Below are positions 8,484-16,793 of a DNA stretch of 29,823 bases, piece after piece. Position 1 is the stretch's first letter, and every line of letters starts with the position of its first letter. Both the position numbers and the translations under genes were made by a program. The notes under the pieces were generated by a model. It worked only from the letters and a program-made list of their open reading frames with translations. It had not been told where the DNA came from and made no database searches. Origin of the DNA: BM524 sp041554435 (GTDB lineage: Bacteria > Bacteroidota > Bacteroidia > Bacteroidales > F082); NCBI GenBank assembly GCA_041554435.1, contig JBFFLX010000029.1, positions 1 to 29,823 of the forward strand, read 5' to 3'.

Positions 8484-9704
8484 TTATTTTGATTTAATCA
8501 TGTCCTTTACATTTTCAATATTTCCATCAACTTCAGGAATTTCTAAATTTAGCAATTCTCCTGCAAGGGGATAAATGTCAATGTTGTTGAATGTAGGTTG
8601 ACTGTAGTTAACTTTAAAATCGGGTCCTGCGGCATAAAATATTGCATGCATGTCATTGCATGTATTTTTAAACCCATGCGTTCCAAGGCCATTTCCCTGG
8701 CTCCACGACCAATAAATACTCCATCCCGAATCAGAAACTATGCTTATGTCGTGAGTTCTTATATTAGTCCCATAATGCAAGTCTTCAGGGACTTCATTAT
8801 GTTTCCATGCTAATAGATGCGAATCGTATTCAGATAGTTGTTTATATACTTTTTCGAGTTTTCCTTCTTTTACTTTCAGGTTATAAACCGGATTTCCTCC
8901 ATCGGCAAATTCCAAATCGGCGGTGTCGATAACTTTATCCAGCAAAATAACCTTATCAGCCGATAATTCAGCCATACCGTGATCGGAAGTAATTATAAAG
9001 TTAATTTCATCGTAATCTGGAAGTTTTCTCATCTGGGTAAAAAAGTCGGCTAAAAAACCATCTAATTCTTCAACAAGTTCTATTGTTTCTTTGCTATTTG
9101 GACCAAAATCGTGTCCTGTTTCGTCCGGTTCATGATAATACCACATTATAAGGTGTGGTCTTATTTCCTGGGGCATTGATAACCAGTTAAATACTGAATC
9201 AATTCTATCCTTTTTACTTAGGTCTTCATTATATAAACTCCAGTGGGATGGCCTTTCATTATTAATGTCTGCTGAGGCTCCTACCCAGAATAGGGTTGCA
9301 GTTTTAATTCCCTGTTCTTCAGCAACATTCCAAATCGGTTTTCCACCATAAAACTCTCCGTCATTAACTGATTTTGTATCACTTATAGAGTACTTTTTTC
9401 CAAGGTCGGTGGCATGAAATCTATTGAGTACCAGTCCATGATGATCAGGATATAAACCAGTTGCAATGCTATAATGGTTAGGGAAAGTTTTTGAAGGGAA
9501 ACATGGTTTAAGAGAAGTTGCTTTTACTCCTGCGCTTGCTAGTGAGTCGAGGGTTGGAGTGTTGGCTTTGTCAGGATAATCCCATCTGAAGCCATCTAGA
9601 GAAAGTATTACCAGGTATGGTTTTATTTCTTTTTTATTTTGAATAGTATTACATGATTGAAATATTATACCAACAAGAAGCAGACTTAATAAAATATTTT
9701 TCAC
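8484..9704 (-). CDS. Nucleotide pyrophosphatase/phosphodiesterase (NPP family) lipoprotein
   Basis: A 406-residue protein of the type I phosphodiesterase/nucleotide pyrophosphatase family in the alkaline phosphatase superfamily. A lipoprotein signal ends at FQSC (C18). The first metal site is LVILSLDGFRWDY. The nucleophile threonine lies in KPCFPSKTFPNHYSIATG. Further metal ligands are in HEPDETGHDFGPNS, FIITSDHGMAEL and GTHGFKN. NPP enzymes split phosphodiester and pyrophosphate bonds of nucleotides such as ATP, NAD, FAD and UDP-sugars, releasing nucleoside monophosphates. The protein should be anchored in the envelope. It is the first gene of a pair with the PhoD-like phosphatase (17-base gap) and lies just beyond the terminator of the TonB receptor gene on the same strand. 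Its natural substrate is unknown. Confidence 0.92.
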   Translation of the reverse strand: MKNILLSLLLVGIIFQSCNTIQNKKEIKPYLVILSLDGFRWDYPDKANTPTLDSLASAGVKATSLKPCFPSKTFPNHYSIATGLYPDHHGLVLNRFHATDLGKKYSISDTKSVNDGEFYGGKPIWNVAEEQGIKTATLFWVGASADINNERPSHWSLYNEDLSKKDRIDSVFNWLSMPQEIRPHLIMWYYHEPDETGHDFGPNSKETIELVEELDGFLADFFTQMRKLPDYDEINFIITSDHGMAELSADKVILLDKVIDTADLEFADGGNPVYNLKVKEGKLEKVYKQLSEYDSHLLAWKHNEVPEDLHYGTNIRTHDISIVSDSGWSIYWSWSQGNGLGTHGFKNTCNDMHAIFYAAGPDFKVNYSQPTFNNIDIYPLAGELLNLEIPEVDGNIENVKDMIKSK

Positions 9705-9740
9705 GGAAGTTTTAATTTATTTTTATTACAAATTTACTAA

Positions 9741-9780
9741 GAAAACAAAAGCCTTCCTGTAACTACAGGAAGGCTTTTGT
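9741..9780 (-). terminator. Terminator downstream of TonB receptor A
   Basis: A perfect 16-bp stem (9745-9760 with 9765-9780) around the 4-base loop AACT, followed on the minus strand by TTTC. It lies between the stop of the receptor gene (9802) and the start of the NPP gene (9704). Confidence 0.88.
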
Positions 9781-9801
9781 ATATAAATTTTATATTAATT
9801 T

Positions 9802-12492
9802 CTAGTTAAAAGAAATTCTTGCACCAACGTTAAAGGTTCTTGGTAAACCAAGATAAACCTCAGCAGAGTTAGCAGTATGTGTTAAGGCGCCATCATAACC
9901 ATAGTATCCGTTGTAAGAACTATTATCAACAGCATCCTGTACATAAATCTCGTCAAGCAAGTTGAAAACGTGTCCAAATATTTCAACACCAACTCTTCCT
10001 TTTATTGGAAGTTTATAGTTTATGTGTAAATCCATAACAGTATAGGAAGGAGTTTTCCATACTTCCTGAGTGTCATTTGGATCGTCAACTAATCTCTGTG
10101 GATTAAATGCTGCATAATGGTTAGCATTGTAACGTGCGATGAATTGCAGTGACATACCATTTAGAGGATAAACATTTAATGAAACTCCCAATTGAGTTTG
10201 TGGTGCATCACCTACATGAAGTTGATCAAGTTTAGTGTCATTGTTTCCAACAACATTATTATTTCCATCTTTAATTTCAATAGATGCATCATTCATATAA
10301 GTCCAATTTGCAACCGATCCGAATACACCAACACCAAGTTGTTTGATAATTCTGTAGTTGCCAGTGAACTCAAAACCAATATGTCTTTGGTCAACATTCA
10401 GGAATGCAGTACTATCACCGGTAGTTCCAATACCTCTTGAGAATGCTCTGTTTAACCATGTTGTATAGTAGAAGTTTCCGTCTAATTTTAATTTTCCATC
10501 AAGAGAACGGAAAGCAGCACCAATTTCATAGGAAGTAAATTCTTCGTTTGCAGGGTCTGGTCTTAAACTACCATCACCGTCATCAATAACCTGGTCGAAA
10601 ATTGGAACTTTAGTTACATAACCTGCATTAGCATATACGTTGAAGGTTTCACTTAAGTTATAATTAAGTCCACCTTTCACCTGAACACCACCAATCCAGT
10701 TGGCTTCTGTTAATAATGCATCACCTGTAGCGCCATCTTTTGTAAAGTGGTCAGTATAGGAATACTTAACCATTGAATAACCAAATGTTCCGTAAGCAGA
10801 CCATACACCATTTGTATACTCTCCCTGTACGAAAGCTCCACCCCAGTCAACGGTATTAGTGTTGTAATATGCAATCTTATCACCTAAACCTTTATTGTAT
10901 TGTGCTTCAGTATCAAATTCATTTCCGTCAAAATAGAAACTTTGAAGGCCAAGAAGGTCTCTAACTTCTCTGAAGTGATCAATTTTTGCAGTTCTCCAGT
11001 CGATACCAACTTGCATTTTAAAATTATCTGAAATCTGAGCTTTAATTCTTGAAATTGCTCCAATAGTCCATTGGTTATTTACAGAGTTACGTATAATACC
11101 TTCGCGTGTATAGGTTGTAGAAAGGTTACTGTCGATAGTGGCATTCCAGTTAGCAATACGAGTTGGCTCGGAAGCATAATCGTATTGAATTTTACCATAA
11201 GTACCTGATCCACCACCTTTACCACCTGAATAATAAACTGTAGTAAACTGTGAAAGTTTTTCGTTCCACTGAGCATACCAGTTTAAGTTAGCAACCGGTT
11301 TGTGGAAATAATTTTCTCTTTCGTTAATGAAACTGGAATTATATCTGTCGCGAGGACCTTTTTGATTCCATGATTGTTGTCCGTTATAACTACTTCTTAC
11401 AGAATTCCAGTTCTCATTGTATAATCTTCCGTTTGGAGATTCCATGATATTTGCAGCAGCACTGTCAGCACCTATTTCTTTAGCATATTCGTGGCTGTAG
11501 GCAGCAACATTTTGCTTATAAAGATTTTGTCCGTGACGCTGAGGAGCACCCATTACATAAGCTTCTAATCTGTGTTTTTTGCTAATATTATAACTAGCAC
11601 CTAAATAGTAAGCATAGGCATCAGTCCATGTTTTGTCGATAACACCTTCGCCAACTTTTTTAACAACACTAACGCTCATGGCGAATTTTTCGTTGATAAG
11701 GCCGGTATGTCCTGAAAGAGTTGTCTTGAAGAAATTACCACTTCCATATTCAAATCTGGCAGAAGCACCTGCCTGCATTTCAGCAGGAGAAGTAATTATG
11801 TTCATAGTACCACCAACAGCAGGAGTTGCTAAGTTAACTGCACTTAGTCCACGTTGCATTTGTATTGAAGATGTTGCATCTGCAAGTCCATCCCAGTTCG
11901 ACCAGTAAACCCATCCGTTTTCCATATCGTTGATAGGTACACCGTTTATCATAATGGCAACATTGTTTTGGTCGAAACCACGAACGTTGATACGTGCATC
12001 ACCGGCACCACCTCCACCAACTGTTGAGTAAACAGATGGAGTATTATTCATAATTAATGGAATGTCTTGTGATCCAAGAGTCTGTTCAATTTCTGCCTTC
12101 GTTACATTTGAAACAGCAACCGGAGTTTCTCTGTCTTTTGCACGGTCAGCAATAATATCAACACCATTAAGAAGAGTTGAAGTTGCTTTAAGTTTAACTT
12201 TTCCTAAACTAGTATCTTTACCATCGGAAACAGTTGCTTCAATTGTTTTTGTCTCATATCCAAGATAACTAACCTCAAGAGTATAAGAGCCTGCGTCTAA
12301 TTTAAGGCTGAAACGTCCGTTAATATCGGTAGTTGTACCTGTGGTAGTACCCTGTACAACAATTGATGATCCTATTAATGATTCCCCATAAGCGTCATCG
12401 TAAACAGTACCTGAAACGGTTCCTTGTGCCATTGTCATACTTGTAAAAAGCACAGCAGCCAAAAATGTCAAAAGTAATTTTCCTTTTTTCAT
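9802..12492 (-). CDS. TonB-dependent receptor A (CarboxypepD_reg-like N-terminus)
   Basis: An 896-residue outer-membrane receptor. Order of parts: signal peptide (LLTFLAAVLFTSMTMAQ), a carboxypeptidase-regulatory-like beta-sandwich (GTVSGTVYDDAYGESLIGSS to YLGYETKTIEA), a plug domain (VNVRGFDQ-type segment INVRGFDQNNVAIMINGVPI, then VGGTMNII), and a long beta-barrel ending RTFNVGARISFN. No SusD partner is adjacent, so it is unlike a polysaccharide-utilisation SusCD pair. It is clearly paralogous to the riboswitch-controlled receptor upstream: both share NGxPIN, ENGxVYWSNWxGL, a Gly-rich extracellular GxGGG segment, APQxHGQ and KPxxNxN. The ligand is unknown; the paralogy suggests a related small molecule. 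It has its own -7 motif upstream and a strong terminator downstream. Confidence 0.93.
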   Translation of the reverse strand: MKKGKLLLTFLAAVLFTSMTMAQGTVSGTVYDDAYGESLIGSSIVVQGTTTGTTTDINGRFSLKLDAGSYTLEVSYLGYETKTIEATVSDGKDTSLGKVKLKATSTLLNGVDIIADRAKDRETPVAVSNVTKAEIEQTLGSQDIPLIMNNTPSVYSTVGGGGAGDARINVRGFDQNNVAIMINGVPINDMENGWVYWSNWDGLADATSSIQMQRGLSAVNLATPAVGGTMNIITSPAEMQAGASARFEYGSGNFFKTTLSGHTGLINEKFAMSVSVVKKVGEGVIDKTWTDAYAYYLGASYNISKKHRLEAYVMGAPQRHGQNLYKQNVAAYSHEYAKEIGADSAAANIMESPNGRLYNENWNSVRSSYNGQQSWNQKGPRDRYNSSFINERENYFHKPVANLNWYAQWNEKLSQFTTVYYSGGKGGGSGTYGKIQYDYASEPTRIANWNATIDSNLSTTYTREGIIRNSVNNQWTIGAISRIKAQISDNFKMQVGIDWRTAKIDHFREVRDLLGLQSFYFDGNEFDTEAQYNKGLGDKIAYYNTNTVDWGGAFVQGEYTNGVWSAYGTFGYSMVKYSYTDHFTKDGATGDALLTEANWIGGVQVKGGLNYNLSETFNVYANAGYVTKVPIFDQVIDDGDGSLRPDPANEEFTSYEIGAAFRSLDGKLKLDGNFYYTTWLNRAFSRGIGTTGDSTAFLNVDQRHIGFEFTGNYRIIKQLGVGVFGSVANWTYMNDASIEIKDGNNNVVGNNDTKLDQLHVGDAPQTQLGVSLNVYPLNGMSLQFIARYNANHYAAFNPQRLVDDPNDTQEVWKTPSYTVMDLHINYKLPIKGRVGVEIFGHVFNLLDEIYVQDAVDNSSYNGYYGYDGALTHTANSAEVYLGLPRTFNVGARISFN

Positions 12493-12536
12493 AAGCTATT
12501 ATTATAAATAAATTTTTGGTTTTTATAAATGTGAAG

Positions 12537-12544
12537 CAAATCTA
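12537..12544 (-). promoter_or_regulatory. -7 promoter element of TonB receptor A
   Basis: TAGATTTG on the minus strand fits TAnnTTTG, 45 bases before the ATG at 12492. It suggests that receptor A is also transcribed independently of the riboswitch-controlled upstream gene. Confidence 0.4.
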
Positions 12545-12790
12545 AAATAATATCTAATTAAAGTAAATTAAGTAATTGTTAATTTGTTAATATTTTTTAA
12601 CTAAATAAATATAAAGAACTGAAAATTAAGCACTAATGAGGTTTTTTATGTTAATAACTACTAAAAATTAGATGAAATTTATGCAAAATAAAAATAATTA
12701 GTTGCAAGGCATAACCCTATGTAAACGAGTGCTTCATAGCATAATTTTAGTATTTTAAACCAATTTTACCTCGTATAATTAAGTAATAGA
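12545..12790. other. AT-rich intergenic spacer between the two TonB receptor genes
   Basis: This part of the 351-base gap is very AT-rich and contains no ORF, no riboswitch-like core and no strong inverted repeat that I can see. It presumably holds the upstream promoter region of receptor A. In particular no second RFN element is present here. Confidence 0.5.
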
Positions 12791-12833
12791 AATGCTTGTT
12801 TTAAGCATTATTTTATTGCTTAAAACAAGCATT
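12791..12833 (-). terminator. Long hairpin terminator downstream of TonB receptor B
   Basis: A perfect 17-bp stem (12791-12807 with 12817-12833) around a 9-base AT loop, starting 11 bases after the receptor B stop codon. The U-tract on the minus strand is short (TTTC); on the plus strand a better T-run follows. Termination of receptor B transcripts is the likely role. Confidence 0.75.
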
Positions 12834-12843
12834 TTTTATTTAA

Positions 12844-15417
12844 CTAGAAGTTAAATGTAAGTCCCATACTTAAATTTCTTCCAAATGACCAAAATCCTCT
12901 AAAGGTTTCGAGATCATGATTTATTCCATCTTCACCATCAAGTATGTAGTTTTCATTAAATAAATTGAAAGCATTTAATTGTATCTTACCATAGTTTTGG
13001 CCAATTTTAAAAGGGTATGATAAATATGTATTAAAAACCCCATATGCAGGAAATTCAAATGGTTGCTGAATATCATTTGCATTGGTACGACTTGTGGGAT
13101 CGAAGTTGGCGTATACTCCTGAGAAATGCTGGTATTCAACTCTTAAAAACAGTGTTCGCAAAATATTAATGTCAGCGAAAATACCTATTTGGTTTTTCGC
13201 TGTACCACCTACATTCAAGCCTTCAGCAAATACATTAACCGTATCCACTACCACATTGTTGTCGTTTAACAAAGTCGCATTTACGTTGTTCTTCCATTTG
13301 AAGTCGCCAAGAGAAACCCATCCGCCAGTTCTGATATTTCTATTAACATTAAGAGAAAGTTCAAATTCAACACCTTTATGTATGGCGTCTAAACCATTAA
13401 TCATTGCTCTTGTTTGAGAGTTGTCTTCCAACTGAACATATTCATTGGAAAGCAAGGATACATTTTGTCGGCTGATATAATAAGCACTAAGTTTGGCATT
13501 TACGAGGCGCCACTTTAGTTCATATCCTGCTTCGAGGGTTTTAACCTTTTCATTTTCAAGGTCTTTTACAACAACATTTGTATAGTTTCCAAATACGAAT
13601 TTGAAATAAGGTGCCCTTGAGATGTAAGCAGCATTCACAAATAATGAATTGTTTTGATTTATCTTATATAAAATTCCTGTGCGGAGATTAATCCCTGGTA
13701 TGGAAACTACTTCGCTTTCATTATTATCTATATAATTAAATCTGTCGACCCGTTTATACCAGTTATTGTTGGCATTTACCGAAATATGTGCATTGAACTT
13801 TTCGTTGTCGAGAAGTAGTTGTGCATAAGCATTAGCAAAATTTATGATGGAGTTGTTGTCAACTCTTATAATATCGCCAACAGTTTTAATTTGGTTTCTG
13901 CCTGCAACTCCTGCCAGCGACCAGGAGTAATCTTCTATAAAGAAATTACCACCCATTAAATCATCAATTTCTTCCCTTAAAAAGGAATTGAAATATCGAT
14001 AATGTATTCCCGATTGAAATTTTAAAATAGAACTTATCTGATGTTCGAAATTTACCATCAAACCTGTTTGCACATGACTAGCCAGATAACTTGTTTGCGC
14101 ATTTAAAGAATATCCGCTTACCGTTTCTCCGTTTTCGAGTGTATAACTTCCTCCATGATTAGCATTATTATCATAAATGGCATTCCAGTCCAGTTGTCCG
14201 GAACTGTTTCTGTATGAGAATATCGATGGTGCATAGTTAAAACTTTCCGACCATCTGCCACCACCTGCTCCCAAGGCAATATATGCCGAAGTTGAAAGGA
14301 TATTTTTCTTATCTATTTTATATTCGTGGTTGATGTTTAAAAAAGGTTTGTGGTAAAAATTCTCAGAAGCATTTTTCATTCTTCCATTTAAACCGCCCCA
14401 GTCTTTGTTGAATTTTAATCCATTCTTATCTACATCTTCCTGAGAAAGTTTTATGGTTCTCTGTCCATGAATTTGTGGTGCTCCAATTAAACTTATGCTG
14501 ATTTTATGTTTTTTATTGAACTGTTTAGTCGCGCTAAAAAAATACGACCACGATTTCACATAAGTGGCATCAACATAGCCGGGGCCTCTGCCAAAACCAA
14601 GCATCAGGGTGGTATTCCATCCATTATTTAATAATCCGCTGTTTAGGCTGACGGTTGTATTGATATTTCCATAATCACTTAAAGTTAAACCAATGGAGCC
14701 ACTTCTTTCTTTTTCAGCATTTTGTGTGATTATATTTATACTTCCACCAATTGAATTGACCGATGCATTTGCCAGCCCCGGGCCTTTTTGAATTTGTATT
14801 TCAGCAGCCGAATTGCTTAATCCCAGCCAGTTACTCCAGTAAACCAAACCATTTTCTTCCCCATTTATGGGAATACCGTTAAGAAGTAAACTAACACTTT
14901 CCTGCTGAAAACCACGAATACTAAGTTTGGCATCTCCGCTACCTCCACCATCTCTTACGCTAAATACGCCGGGAATAGTTTGGGTAATAAGTGGTAATGG
15001 CCGGTTGCTGAGGTTGTTTTCCAAAACCCTGGCATTTACCGTTGAAATAGTTACAGGCAAATCCTCATCGTTTCTCAAACCTGCATTAATAGTGATTTCA
15101 TCAAGAGAGTAGGGCTGAGGCTCCATTAATATTTCTCCTAGTGAAATATCTCTTTTAATGCTCTGCAGATGAACTTGTTTCTTTTTATATCCAATGGCAG
15201 AGAAATTTATAAAAACATTATTCTCCTGAGTTGTAATTATAAATGTACCATCTTTTGCTGAAGTACTACCTTCCGATTGTCCGTCGATGTTAATATTAAC
15301 ATTTTGAAGAGGAAGTTTTGTTTGGGTGTCGATTAGTTTACCCTTAATGGCAAACTGTGCATAACTGCTTGTTGTTATGATTATTAATCCGATCAGTAAT
15401 TTAATTTTTTTATTCAT
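12844..15417 (-). CDS. TonB-dependent receptor B, FMN-riboswitch controlled; candidate flavin importer
   Basis: An 857-residue outer-membrane receptor with signal peptide (IKLLIGLIIITTSSYAQ), carboxypeptidase-regulatory-like domain (AIKGKLIDTQTKLPLQNVNI to GYKKKQVHLQ), plug (LSIRGFQQESVSLLLNGIPI; IGGSINIIT) and beta-barrel ending in LSMGLTFNF, with the terminal aromatic residue typical of barrel proteins. It lies 120 bases downstream of an FMN riboswitch on the same strand, so its expression should fall when FMN is plentiful. This makes riboflavin, FMN, FAD or a flavin analogue the best ligand guess. The receptor is paralogous to receptor A next to it. No cytoplasmic-membrane riboflavin transporter or rib biosynthesis gene is in the window. 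The ligand assignment is inference from regulation; the family assignment is firm. Confidence 0.92.
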   Translation of the reverse strand: MNKKIKLLIGLIIITTSSYAQFAIKGKLIDTQTKLPLQNVNINIDGQSEGSTSAKDGTFIITTQENNVFINFSAIGYKKKQVHLQSIKRDISLGEILMEPQPYSLDEITINAGLRNDEDLPVTISTVNARVLENNLSNRPLPLITQTIPGVFSVRDGGGSGDAKLSIRGFQQESVSLLLNGIPINGEENGLVYWSNWLGLSNSAAEIQIQKGPGLANASVNSIGGSINIITQNAEKERSGSIGLTLSDYGNINTTVSLNSGLLNNGWNTTLMLGFGRGPGYVDATYVKSWSYFFSATKQFNKKHKISISLIGAPQIHGQRTIKLSQEDVDKNGLKFNKDWGGLNGRMKNASENFYHKPFLNINHEYKIDKKNILSTSAYIALGAGGGRWSESFNYAPSIFSYRNSSGQLDWNAIYDNNANHGGSYTLENGETVSGYSLNAQTSYLASHVQTGLMVNFEHQISSILKFQSGIHYRYFNSFLREEIDDLMGGNFFIEDYSWSLAGVAGRNQIKTVGDIIRVDNNSIINFANAYAQLLLDNEKFNAHISVNANNNWYKRVDRFNYIDNNESEVVSIPGINLRTGILYKINQNNSLFVNAAYISRAPYFKFVFGNYTNVVVKDLENEKVKTLEAGYELKWRLVNAKLSAYYISRQNVSLLSNEYVQLEDNSQTRAMINGLDAIHKGVEFELSLNVNRNIRTGGWVSLGDFKWKNNVNATLLNDNNVVVDTVNVFAEGLNVGGTAKNQIGIFADINILRTLFLRVEYQHFSGVYANFDPTSRTNANDIQQPFEFPAYGVFNTYLSYPFKIGQNYGKIQLNAFNLFNENYILDGEDGINHDLETFRGFWSFGRNLSMGLTFNF

Positions 15418-15537
15418 CGTTTATCGATATTTAAATTAAACAAATCACGGGGCTTAATAAAAATACCACAATGAACATACATCTTACCAGCGCTAAAGCA
15501 AGACATACTACCAATTGGTAATCATTACAATAAATTT
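15418..15537 (-). promoter_or_regulatory. Expression platform / leader between FMN riboswitch and receptor B
   Basis: The 120-base leader has no U-tract terminator. Soon after the aptamer the minus strand holds a self-complementary ACCAATTGGT. Its TACCA arm could also pair with TGGTA in the 3' strand next to aptamer stem P1, offering a switch. Close to the ATG lies TATCGATA. Control at translation initiation, or by an unrecognised mechanism, is therefore more likely than a simple terminator. Confidence 0.45.
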
Positions 15538-15660
15538 ATTTCTTCTACCATCCAGACTTTAACTGTCGGCTTCTGAGTTTCACAGAATCAGTCTTGCCTA
15601 AGGCAAGAGTCGCGGACTATCACCGCCGGTAGGGAGTTACACCCTGCCCCGAAGAAATTC
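15538..15660 (-). promoter_or_regulatory. FMN riboswitch (RFN element)
   Basis: On the minus strand the conserved RFN blocks occur in order: GGGGCAGGGTGTAACTCCC, then TACCGGCGGTGATAGTCCG, a variable hairpin (CTTGCC-TTA-GGCAAG), GTGAAACTC inside a small stem, AAGCCGACAGT and GTCTGGATGG. The P1 closing stem is TTTCTTC at the 5' end with GAAGAAA at the 3' end. These match the Rfam FMN riboswitch almost base for base. The element senses flavin mononucleotide and normally represses riboflavin synthesis or transport genes. Here the first downstream gene is TonB receptor B. A weak -7-like CATTTTTG lies just upstream (15667-15674). Confidence 0.97.
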
Positions 15661-15756
15661 AAGCGGCAAAAATGAATCTTTTTGTTGGATAAATCGATAC
15701 GTAAAATTGAGTTTTTTTATTTCGAAGGCTAATTTATAGGGTATACAAATAAGACA

Positions 15757-15783
15757 CAAAAAAAGGCGAAGTAAAACTCCGCC
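15757..15783 (-). terminator. Terminator of the trxB operon
   Basis: In the minus-strand RNA GGCGGAGU pairs with ACUUCGCC (one G-U) around a UUU loop, followed by seven U residues, 32 bases after the trxB stop codon. Confidence 0.9.
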
Positions 15784-15815
15784 CTAAAAAATTACTTTTT
15801 ATACCGATTGAGATT

Positions 15816-16742
15816 TTATTTATGAATCATATTAAGTGCGTCAACTGCTGCAATTGTCCCATCAGCAACTGCTGTGGTAACTTGCCTCACTCTTTTCTGA
15901 CGTAAGTCGCCAGCAGCATAAACACCTTTTATATTTGTTTCCATCATTTCGTTGGTAATAACTTCATTCCATTTTGTCATTTCTATTCCTGTATCCGCAA
16001 GCATTTCTGTATTAGGTTCGTAACCTATGAAAATAAATACACCATCAATATTTTTAGTTTTTATTTCATGAGTTTTTAAATTCTCATACTTTATTGCTTC
16101 CAGTTTTTCCTCACCTATAAATTCAGTGATATGCGATTCCATGATAAAATCTATCTTTGGATTTGCCTTTGCCTCTTCAACAGCATGTTCAAATGCCTGA
16201 AAATGATCAAATTCGTGCAAGATTGTTACCTTACTGGCATACTTTGTAAGAGATACTGCCTCCTCCATTGCAGAATTGCCACCTCCTACAACAATAATTT
16301 CTTTATCCTGGAAAAAGTCGCCATCGCAGGTAGCACAATACGAAATTCCTCTTCCTTTAAACTTATTTTCTCCAGGAACCTTAAGCATCCTTGACCTACC
16401 GCCAGTAGCAAGTATAATTGTCTTAGAATTATATTTCGCGCCATCGCTAAGCACAACTTCTTTCATATTATCTTTAAAAAGGAGTTGTTGAATTTTAACA
16501 TTCGATTTTATCTCACATCCAAAGGATGCAGCCTGTTTACGCATAGTTGAGGAGAGTTGGTAACCTGAAATTTCCTCAACTCCCGGATAATTGGCAATTT
16601 GATGGGTAAGTATCATTTGCCCTCCAATGGTGCCTGTATCAAGTATCAGAACAGAGGCTTTTCCTCTTGCCAAATATATTCCGGCTGTTAAGCCTGCCGC
16701 TCCACCACCAATAATTATCGAATCAAAATAATTTTCTGACAT
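15816..16742 (-). CDS. trxB: Thioredoxin reductase (NADPH, FAD)
   Basis: A 308-residue low-molecular-weight thioredoxin reductase. FAD site: IIIGGGAAGLTAGIYLARG at the N-terminus. Redox-active disulfide: CATCDGDFF with C136 and C139. NADPH site: VVGGGNSAMEEAVSL. Second FAD motif: GVYAAGDLRQKRVRQVTTAV. It reduces thioredoxins with NADPH in the cytoplasm. The gene follows the CxxC-less thioredoxin-fold gene by 51 bases on the same strand, with a 9-bp intercistronic hairpin between them, and ends at a good terminator, so the two genes form one operon. The likely genuine partners with intact CxxC motifs are encoded about 4-5 kb away (21030-21910). It sits just upstream of the FMN riboswitch but on the other side of a terminator. 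Confidence 0.95.
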   Translation of the reverse strand: MSENYFDSIIIGGGAAGLTAGIYLARGKASVLILDTGTIGGQMILTHQIANYPGVEEISGYQLSSTMRKQAASFGCEIKSNVKIQQLLFKDNMKEVVLSDGAKYNSKTIILATGGRSRMLKVPGENKFKGRGISYCATCDGDFFQDKEIIVVGGGNSAMEEAVSLTKYASKVTILHEFDHFQAFEHAVEEAKANPKIDFIMESHITEFIGEEKLEAIKYENLKTHEIKTKNIDGVFIFIGYEPNTEMLADTGIEMTKWNEVITNEMMETNIKGVYAAGDLRQKRVRQVTTAVADGTIAAVDALNMIHK

Positions 16743-16755
16743 AAATGTAAAGTTT

Positions 16756-16781
16756 AGAGGAGGTATTTATTAACCTCCTCT
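16756..16781 (-). promoter_or_regulatory. Intercistronic hairpin ahead of trxB
   Basis: AGAGGAGGT (16756-16764) and ACCTCCTCT (16773-16781) form a perfect 9-bp stem just 14 bases before the trxB ATG. No U-tract follows on the minus strand, so it is not a terminator in the operon direction. It may stabilise or separate translation of the two cistrons. Confidence 0.6.
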
Positions 16782-16793
16782 TATTTTTTTGGT

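Noticed and set aside
12545..12790. Second riboswitch upstream of TonB receptor A
   Set aside because: No RFN-type blocks or other familiar aptamer core occur in this AT-rich spacer.
9802..15417. SusC/SusD polysaccharide-utilisation locus
   Set aside because: There is no SusD-like lipoprotein or glycoside hydrolase next to either TonB receptor.
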